Shown here piece by piece: positions 58,107-64,000 of a DNA stretch of 64,000 nucleotides. Position 1 is the first letter of the stretch. Each line of letters opens with the position of its first letter. Made by a program: the position numbers and the translations under genes. The notes beneath the pieces are model-generated. The model made no database searches, was not told the origin of the DNA, and worked only from the letters and a program-made list of their open reading frames with translations. Origin of the DNA: Pontibacter kalidii (GTDB lineage Bacteria > Bacteroidota > Bacteroidia > Cytophagales > Hymenobacteraceae); contig NZ_CP111079.1 of the NCBI RefSeq assembly GCF_026278245.1, positions 4,522,501 to 4,586,500 of the forward strand, read 5' to 3'.

Positions 58107-58871
58107 TCAACCAAAGCGCCCCGTGATGTAGTTTTGGGTGCGCTCATCCTTCGGGCTCGTGAACATGGTCTTGGTCTTATTAAACTCCACCAGCTCGCCC
58201 ATGTAAAAGAAGGCGGTATGGTCGCTTACGCGGCCGGCCTGCTGCATGTTGTGCGTCACGATCACGATGGTGTATTCGTTCTTGAGATCGTAAATCAGCT
58301 CCTCTATCTTGGCCGTGGAGATAGGGTCCAGGGCCGAGGCCGGCTCATCCATCAGCAGCACCGACGGCGAGATGGCCAGGGCGCGGGCAATGCACAGGCG
58401 CTGCTGCTGGCCGCCGGAGAGTGCCAGCGCAGACTTATCGAGCTTGTCTTTTACCTCCTCCCAGAGCGCGGCATGGCGCAGCGACTGCTCTGCGGCCTCC
58501 TCCAGCACCGATTTCTTCCTGATGCCCTGTATCTTGAGGCCATACACCACGTTCTCGAAAATGCTCTTAGGGAAAGGGTTTGGCTTCTGGAAAACCATGC
58601 CCACCTCTTTCCGCAGCTCGTCCACACGCACATCGTTCTGGTAAATTTCGCGGCCATCCAGCAGGATCTGCCCATCTACCCTAAAGCCGTCGATGTAGTC
58701 ATTCATACGGTTAAAGGTGCGCAGGAAGGTAGACTTGCCACAGCCCGATGGCCCGATAAAGGCCGTCACGGCTTTCTCTTCCATGGCTATGTTGATGCCC
58801 TTCAGCGCGTGGAAATCCCCGTAGTATGCGTTGAGGTCCAAGGCCTCCAGCTTGTTATTTTTTTTGCTCAT
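58107..58871 (-). CDS. pstB: Phosphate ABC transporter ATP-binding protein
   Basis: This 254-residue ATPase (from ATG 58871, [11 protein letters not shown]) powers phosphate uptake. Motifs are Walker [11 protein letters not shown]-loop [19 protein letters not shown], signature [16 protein letters not shown] and Walker [14 protein letters not shown]. The PNPFPKS segment is specific to PstB. The alternative start at 58940 would add 23 residues that overlap the end of pstA. Confidence 0.96.
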   Translation of the reverse strand: MSKKNNKLEALDLNAYYGDFHALKGINIAMEEKAVTAFIGPSGCGKSTFLRTFNRMNDYIDGFRVDGQILLDGREIYQNDVRVDELRKEVGMVFQKPNPFPKSIFENVVYGLKIQGIRKKSVLEEAAEQSLRHAALWEEVKDKLDKSALALSGGQQQRLCIARALAISPSVLLMDEPASALDPISTAKIEELIYDLKNEYTIVIVTHNMQQAGRVSDHTAFFYMGELVEFNKTKTMFTSPKDERTQNYITGRFG

Positions 58872-58933
58872 TTTTAAACACAAAGGGTAAAAAACACAGG
58901 GCTTACCCTGTAAAAGTATAGGCCAGGACTGCC

Positions 58934-59791
58934 TTACCACTTTATTTTACGCTGCTGCCTGTTGCGCAGGTACACGGCAAGGCCGTTGAGCAGGAAAGTG
59001 ATAACCAGCAGCACAATAATGGCGGCGGCGGCGTTCTCCAAGAATGCCGCCTGCGGCCTGGAGGTCCAGTTAAAGATCTGGATGGGCAGCACGGTGAATT
59101 CATCCAGCGGTGAGCTCGGCGTAAACGGCACGTAAGCCAGGGCCCCGATCACGATCAGCGGTGCCGTTTCGCCCACTGCCCTGGACAAGGCCAGGATAAT
59201 GCCCGTCAGGATGCTGCCAAAGGCGGCGGGCAGTACCTGGTTCCACACCGTCTGCCACTTGGAGGCCCCCAGCGCGTAGGAGCCGTCGCGGATGCTGCGC
59301 GGCACTGCCTTTATCGCCTCGCGCGTCGTCACAATGATGATCGGGAGGATGAGGAGCGAGAGCGTGAGCGCCCCTGCCAGCAGGCTGCTGCCCAGGCGCA
59401 TCTGGCGCACAAAAATCTCCAGGCCCAGCAAACCGTAGATAATGGACGGCACGCCGGCCAGATTGGCGATGTTTATCTCCAGGAAGTCTCCCCATCTGCT
59501 CTTCTTGCCATACTCCTCTAAGTACAGACCGGCTGCCACGCCCAGGGGCAGGGCAATCAGGGTGGTAAGCACCAGAATCCAGAGGGTGCCGACCCAGGCT
59601 GTCATGATACCGGCCTTGCTGGCCCTGCGCGAAGGCAGGCTCGTCAAGAAATCCCAGTCCAGGCGCCTGGAGCCTTCAATAATAATATCGATCAGGAAAA
59701 TGCCCAGCACTACCAGTCCTATAAAGGTACAGAAGATACCGAAGACCTGAAAGGCTTTGTCCTTTAACCTGTTAAGTTCAGAGTTAGTCAT
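58934..59791 (-). CDS. pstA: Phosphate ABC transporter permease PstA
   Basis: This 285-residue permease has six membrane helices. The EAA-like coupling loop is [21 protein letters not shown], and [21 protein letters not shown] precedes it. The N-terminus ([20 protein letters not shown]) and [20 protein letters not shown] are typical PstA. It overlaps pstC by 8 bases, giving translational coupling; the two proteins make the channel. Confidence 0.95.
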   Translation of the reverse strand: MTNSELNRLKDKAFQVFGIFCTFIGLVVLGIFLIDIIIEGSRRLDWDFLTSLPSRRASKAGIMTAWVGTLWILVLTTLIALPLGVAAGLYLEEYGKKSRWGDFLEINIANLAGVPSIIYGLLGLEIFVRQMRLGSSLLAGALTLSLLILPIIIVTTREAIKAVPRSIRDGSYALGASKWQTVWNQVLPAAFGSILTGIILALSRAVGETAPLIVIGALAYVPFTPSSPLDEFTVLPIQIFNWTSRPQAAFLENAAAAIIVLLVITFLLNGLAVYLRNRQQRKIKW

Positions 59792-60659
59792 ACTTTTCCT
59801 GGTATTTCCTTTTAATCCAGAAGCTGAGGTTGTTCAGCGCGAACGTGAAGACAAACAGCGTGATACCTGCCGCGAAAATGGTTTTATACTCCAGCGAGCC
59901 CTGCGGCACGTCGCCCATACTTACCTGCACGATATACGTGGTGATGGTCTCGATAGGGACTAACGGGTTCAGGGTGAGGCGTGGCTGCTGGCCAGCGGCA
60001 ACGGCCACGATCATGGTCTCGCCCACGGCTCGGGAGATAGCCAAGATCACCGACACGACAATGCCCGAGGAGGCGGCCGGCACCATGACCCCGAAAGAGG
60101 TCTGTAGCCTGGTGGAGCCCATGCCATAGGCGGCCTCGCGCAGGGAGCGCGGCACAGAGCTGATGGCGTCTTCGCTAAGCGAGGAGATCATCGGGATGAT
60201 CATGATGCCCATCACGATACCGGCTGACAGGGCGTTGAAGCCGGCCAGCCCGGGAATAAACTGCTGCAGGAAGGGCGTTACCACGGTTAAGGCGAAGAAA
60301 CCATACACTACCGTCGGGATCGTAGCCAGCACCTCCAGCAGCGGCTTCACAACCTGGCGCATGCGGGCGTGGGCGTACTCGTTCAGGTAGATGGCAATGG
60401 TCAGGCCCAGGGGCAGTGCCACGGCGATGGCGACAAAGGTGGTAAGCAGGGTGCCGGCCACCAGGGGCATGATGCCGAACTTCTTGTTGGCAAAAAGCGG
60501 CGTCCACTCTTTCTCCGTGAGGAACTCTACAAGGGATACCTCCCTGAAGAAGCCGATGGACTCAGAGAGCAGAACCCAGATAATGCCTATAGTAACCAGA
60601 ACCGTGATTACGGCCGATAACCACAGCAGGCCCTCGATAATTTTTTCGGATACTCTCAA
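59784..60659 (-). CDS. pstC: Phosphate ABC transporter permease PstC
   Basis: This 291-residue permease with six helices pairs with PstA. The coupling loop is [20 protein letters not shown] and [14 protein letters not shown] precedes it. [20 protein letters not shown] is the conserved PstC segment. It follows pstS by about 70 bases in the operon. Confidence 0.95.
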   Translation of the reverse strand: MRVSEKIIEGLLWLSAVITVLVTIGIIWVLLSESIGFFREVSLVEFLTEKEWTPLFANKKFGIMPLVAGTLLTTFVAIAVALPLGLTIAIYLNEYAHARMRQVVKPLLEVLATIPTVVYGFFALTVVTPFLQQFIPGLAGFNALSAGIVMGIMIIPMISSLSEDAISSVPRSLREAAYGMGSTRLQTSFGVMVPAASSGIVVSVILAISRAVGETMIVAVAAGQQPRLTLNPLVPIETITTYIVQVSMGDVPQGSLEYKTIFAAGITLFVFTFALNNLSFWIKRKYQEKYD

Positions 60660-60732
60660 GGTGCTGTTTTATTTTGAATAGCCCGGGCACAACGCTGCCG
60701 CGAACATACCCGGGCTGTTTGATGCTGTTTAT

Positions 60733-61734
60733 TTATTGCTGTTGGGCGGTTTCTCCCTTGCCGGAAACAAACTGCTCGAACTTCTGCTGTTGCTCCTCAT
60801 ACAGGTTGTCCGGAAGCGGAATGTAGCCTACCTCCTCGGCCAGCTCCCCGGCGTTCTCCAGGTAGAAGTTCACGAAGTCCACCACCTCCGGGCGCTCTAC
60901 AGCCTTAGAGTGCACGTAGATAAACAGCGGGCGCGAAAGCGGGGCGTAAGAGCCATCCTTCACCGTTTCCAGAGAGGCTACAATGGCACCTTTGCCGTTG
61001 CTGTCGTCCTCATCGTCTACGGCTACAGCCTTTAGCTTGTCTTTGTTCTCCTCGTAATAAGCCAGGCCGAAGAAGCCAAGCGCATACTTATCGGTAGACA
61101 CGCCTTGTACCAGCACGTTGTCATCCTCGCTGGCGGTAAAGTCGCCGCGGCTCGAGTGGCTTTTGCCTACAATAGCCTCCGTAAAGTAGTCGTACGTTCC
61201 GGACTCAACGCCTGGGCCATACAGGTGGATCTCCTGGTCAGGCCACTCCGAGCGGATCTGGTTCCAGCGGGTGATCTTGCCCTGTGCGGCTGGTTCCCAT
61301 ATCTTCTTCAGCTCCGCCACAGTGATTTCACTCACCCAGTCGTTCTCAGGGTGAACCACCACCGTCAGGCCATCGTAGGCCACCGGAAGCTCCAGGTAAG
61401 AAAGGCCATTTTGCTCGGCTGTCTTGGCCTCTTCGGCATTGATAGAGCGGGATGCGTTCGTGATATCGATTTCGCCCCTGGAGAATTTCTTAAAGCCGCT
61501 GCCGGAGCCGGAGACGCCTACTGTTACCCTTACGCCAGGCGCCTCTGCGCGGTACTCTTCCGCCACTGCCTCTGTGATAGGGTACACCGTGGAGGAACCG
61601 TCTATTTGCACGCTGCCTGTTAGGTCGGAGCCGCCGTTAGCCTCCTCAGAATTGCCGCCGCCGCAGGCACTAAGCAGCATGGTGGTGCCCAGTAGTATAG
61701 CAGCATTTAGGGTGTTAAGCTTTAACTTTAACAT
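60733..61734 (-). CDS. pstS: Phosphate-binding lipoprotein PstS
   Basis: This 333-residue binding protein starts at ATG 61734 (MLKLKLNTLN) and has a lipobox LLSACGG with Cys24. The phosphate site is formed by QIDGSSTVYPITEAVAEEY at the start (GSST), SGSGSGFKKFSRGEIDI and ESGTYDYFTEAIV. It captures phosphate in the periplasm for PstCAB. A longer frame starts at 61782 but has a poorer signal peptide. The length is typical. Confidence 0.95.
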   Translation of the reverse strand: MLKLKLNTLNAAILLGTTMLLSACGGGNSEEANGGSDLTGSVQIDGSSTVYPITEAVAEEYRAEAPGVRVTVGVSGSGSGFKKFSRGEIDITNASRSINAEEAKTAEQNGLSYLELPVAYDGLTVVVHPENDWVSEITVAELKKIWEPAAQGKITRWNQIRSEWPDQEIHLYGPGVESGTYDYFTEAIVGKSHSSRGDFTASEDDNVLVQGVSTDKYALGFFGLAYYEENKDKLKAVAVDDEDDSNGKGAIVASLETVKDGSYAPLSRPLFIYVHSKAVERPEVVDFVNFYLENAGELAEEVGYIPLPDNLYEEQQQKFEQFVSGKGETAQQQ

Positions 61735-61846
61735 AAGCCAGTGTTTGGTTATAGTGTTGTGTGAAATCCTTTTAGCCGGCATCCTTGGTTTTTGCCTTAT
61801 ACTTGGATGCCTTGTAAGTAGTTATGAAAGCGCCGTTGGCAGGGCT

Positions 61847-63031
61847 TTACAGCGCCACCTCCAGCTGCAGCCTGAACTGGTAACCGTTGTCCCTGCCCGG
61901 GTAGTCCTGCAGGGTTACGTCGCTCTGCACCTTTAAGCTGTGGCCCACGATGTACTTAGACAGCCCCAGCGTGTATTGCTCCTGCGCCTGCAGGTTGGTT
62001 ACCTGCTTGGGGTTGTAGGTGGTGTAGCGCCCGGCAATCTCCCAGTCAGACGTAAACAGGTAGCCAGCCTGTATATTAAAGGCATCGCCTGTCACAAACG
62101 TCTCATCTACCTGACCTTGCTCGGTTCTGGCCACTACAGGGCCGTCCGGTGTGGTGCGGCGGGCATATTCCGCCATCGTAGAGAAGCCCCTGTACTTGAA
62201 CATGGCATCCACAAAAACGGTGTGCAGGTCGCGTTGGGCGCTCAGGAAATCACCGAGCTGCCCTTGGGAGCGGTTGGTGTTATCGTTATAGTTATAGGCG
62301 GCGGCTATGGCCAGCTTGGGGCTCTCCTCGCGGTAAATGTCGCTGCCTATATACGCCCCGTCGCCCTCAAACGCACCCAGCGGAAACGCCTCTACTCTGC
62401 CGGTGTAGCTGTAGCCGCCGGCATTGTTCACGGTAACGTTGCGGCCCTCGCCCATAGAGATGGCAACGCTCTCGCGAAACTCCATCTGGCCCACCTTGTG
62501 GGAGTGGCGTAGCTGCAGGCCAGCATCACGGTCCAGGTTAAAGCGCGAGTTCAGCAGGCTTCGGTCCACAAACTGCATCTTTTGGGAGGATACAAGGCGC
62601 TCGCGGTTGCCGGGCAACTTGGCTTGCCCCACCCACAGTTCCAGGTTTGGTGTCATATGCCACATGGCAACGGCGTCAAGTACGATGCTACTTGCGTTGT
62701 CAAACATTTCCGGCTCATCGTTGCCGATGTCGTTGTTGCTCAGGCCGAGCTCAATCTTGTACTCCAGTTTTGGCGTGTAGGCAAAGCCATCAAACTTTAG
62801 GCGGGCCCTGCGGATCAGGAAGCGGTCTTCCCAATCACCCGTCCCACCTGTAGTGGAGCCTTGGTAAAGCGTCTGGAAACGGGTGCCAAACTTGAGGCTG
62901 AAGGAGGAATCGGCGGCTATGAACTGCAAGCCTTTGCCGAACTTGGAATCATTAATGCTCTGTGCCTGAGTTGTGCCTAAGCCGAGGCACCCCAAGGCCA
63001 CAATAAATGCGCTTGTTAACTTTTTGTACAC
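61847..63031 (-). CDS. Phosphate-selective porin (OprP/OprO family)
   Basis: This 394-residue outer-membrane protein has a signal peptide (1-23, ending TQAQ) and then alternating beta-strand patterns of a 16-strand porin: SFSLKFGTRFQTLYQ, RFLIRRARLKFDGFAYTPKL and the closing QFRLQLEVAL. The arginine pattern RRARLKF is common in the OprO/OprP group. As the first gene before pstS it probably admits phosphate or polyphosphate. Direct specificity is not shown. Confidence 0.9.
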   Translation of the reverse strand: MYKKLTSAFIVALGCLGLGTTQAQSINDSKFGKGLQFIAADSSFSLKFGTRFQTLYQGSTTGGTGDWEDRFLIRRARLKFDGFAYTPKLEYKIELGLSNNDIGNDEPEMFDNASSIVLDAVAMWHMTPNLELWVGQAKLPGNRERLVSSQKMQFVDRSLLNSRFNLDRDAGLQLRHSHKVGQMEFRESVAISMGEGRNVTVNNAGGYSYTGRVEAFPLGAFEGDGAYIGSDIYREESPKLAIAAAYNYNDNTNRSQGQLGDFLSAQRDLHTVFVDAMFKYRGFSTMAEYARRTTPDGPVVARTEQGQVDETFVTGDAFNIQAGYLFTSDWEIAGRYTTYNPKQVTNLQAQEQYTLGLSKYIVGHSLKVQSDVTLQDYPGRDNGYQFRLQLEVAL

Positions 63032-63611
63032 GATACTTTCAGTTGGGTGAGAAATAAAACCTATTCGTAGTACTGATTTACTCTTTCAGCATACTTGAAT
63101 ACCAAATATGCTGATGAATTCTAAAGAAAATCCGTAGCAGCAGCTGGTGCGCAAGCGGCGCTGGTAGTTAGTCAGGCTACCGGTCTTCCGCGCTGCGTTG
63201 GTCTTCGCCCTAGTCAGGAGCGACACCTACTACTGTTACGACGCTGCAAAATAAGTGTATTAATATTATTGCCGCTTTACCGCAATGTTATGCTAATGTT
63301 AAGCTTTATGCCAAGGAACTTTTTATCCCCCCTGAAAGTCTTTGATCCGCCTGGGCAGAGTGGTGCAAAGTATAAAAAGCATGCCCTCTGGCTTTGCGGC
63401 CAAGGGTTTGCCGCAGTTTGGTTAGTTTTCAGTTGAGAATGTAGGAAAGCTAGACCAACACGTGCATGTTGTCATTGGCCTCCGGCCTACTGTCGGTTTT
63501 CCTTTCAAGCACGCCGCTGCCCCACACCATGCTGCACATCGCCTTTCGCGCTCGGGGCAGGGTAGCTAGCCGTTCTCGGGGTACAAAGTAGCAGTCCAGC
63601 TCATACCTAGG
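63032..63611. other. Intergenic region upstream of the pst operon
   Basis: About 580 bases with no convincing gene on either strand. On the minus strand it would contain the promoter and leader of the porin-pst operon. A GC-rich part (63140-63240) can fold into several short hairpins, for example GGTAGTTAGTCAGGCTACC (63162-63180), but matches no riboswitch I recognise. No Pho-box can be defined with confidence. Confidence 0.5.
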
Positions 63612-63615
63612 CACA

Positions 63616-63656
63616 AAAAAAGGCTGTCACAAATATAAATTTGTGACAGCCTCCAG
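63616..63656 (-). terminator. Terminator of the right-edge gene
   Basis: GGCTGTCACAAA at 63621-63632 pairs exactly with TTTGTGACAGCC at 63639-63650, with A residues on the left that read as U on the minus strand. It lies about 20 bases after the stop codon at 63675. Confidence 0.92.
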
Positions 63657-63674
63657 TACATTTTGGAATTTAAG

Positions 63675-64000
63675 TTAGAATTTGTAGCCAGTCCAGCCAA
63701 ACACTGAAGTATTGGCGCCTGTAGCAGCACTGTTCTTAGTGATATCAGCGTTGTCAGGATTTTTAACTTCCTGGCCTTTGATCACCACATCGGCAAAGTT
63801 ATAGTCGATAACAGTACCAGCATTTCCATTGCCCTTGCCGTCTGTCAGGTCGATCAAGTCTGTGGTGGAACCGCCTTTAACAAGGAGGTTGGAGATAGTA
63901 GCTTTAGCGCCTCTGCGCACTTTTACGGCATCTTGCATCTCGAAATCTGATTCATTCACAATAGTGATGTTCTTTAAAATGAAATCAGATTGGTTAACAT
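63675..64000 (-). CDS. C-terminal part of a large surface-type protein (truncated by window edge)
   Basis: The minus-strand frame is open to the right edge, so this is only the end of a gene. The visible 108 residues show short beta-strand repeats as in a parallel beta-helix: QSDFILKNITIVNESDF, VKVRRGAKATISNLLVKGG, TVIDYNFADVVIKGQ, and end VFGWTGYKF. I do not recognise the family; exported beta-helix proteins of Bacteroidota are the likely class. No start is visible. Confidence 0.7.
   Translation of the reverse strand, partial: VNQSDFILKNITIVNESDFEMQDAVKVRRGAKATISNLLVKGGSTTDLIDLTDGKGNGNAGTVIDYNFADVVIKGQEVKNPDNADITKNSAATGANTSVFGWTGYKF

Noticed and set aside
63130..63240. Possible riboswitch in the leader of the porin-pst operon
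   Set aside because: The GC-rich part folds in several ways but matches no known riboswitch core, and no conserved loop can be named.

Overview
The window looks like a chromosomal segment from a member of the Bacteroidota, probably near Pontibacter or Hymenobacter (order Cytophagales). The evidence is a T9SS type A sorting domain, an outer-membrane beta-barrel TonB receptor, DUF4097 adhesins beside an ECF sigma factor, promoters of the Bacteroidota type (TTG/TTTG, about 19 bases, TAnnTTTG), and ISAon1-like ISL3 transposon genes. The genus is an inference; no taxonomic search was possible.

Left part (1-13.7 kb): the 3' end of an rRNA operon (23S end, 5S, strong terminator), then aspartate ammonia-lyase and RNase D, two lipoproteins (one an M28 peptidase), a decayed vsr mismatch-repair endonuclease, a small WYL-domain protein, and the three enzymes of the 2-oxoglutarate dehydrogenase complex (sucA, sucB with two lipoyl domains, lpd).

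13.7-26.2 kb is an envelope and export region. It has an ECF sigma/putative anti-sigma/two-adhesin operon, a secreted pentapeptide-repeat protein, and a MacB-like ABC export operon. In that operon the permease and its upstream inverted-repeat spacer occur twice, and a four-helix-bundle gene sits inside it. A CHRD lipoprotein and a GNAT acetyltransferase follow. The pentapeptide gene and the ABC operon share an ECF-type promoter-like element (GCAACC, 15 bases, GCATCT), and the sigma gene has an element with the same spacing, so these loci may form one regulon.

26.2-35.6 kb holds a TonB receptor, a SPOUT RNA methyltransferase, mutS, tRNA-Gly and tRNA-Leu, and a complete ISL3-type insertion sequence with an 8-bp target duplication. 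35.6-43.7 kb holds the rod-shape operon (mreB, mreC, mreD, mrdA, rodA) and the last steps of IMP synthesis (purN, purH).

44.4-57 kb holds small housekeeping genes (AHSA1-like, HAD, hotdog, Fur, T9SS cargo, UbiA prenyltransferase, cold shock, kdsC, iscX, ferredoxin, DUF2520) and a cytochrome c maturation operon (ccmB, ccmC-like, ccmD, ccmE of the CXXXY type, ccmF) without ccmA. 57.3-63 kb is a complete phosphate uptake operon (porin, pstS, pstC, pstA, pstB, phoU). The right end is the C-terminal part of an unidentified gene.

The most unusual non-coding content is a composite repeat present three times (about 26.46-26.94, 43.93-44.41 and, inverted, 56.64-56.99 kb). It has the same order of hairpin modules each time, and two copies include a 137-bp unit that differs at one base. 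The heptamer TATACTT/AAGTATA is strikingly frequent throughout the window.
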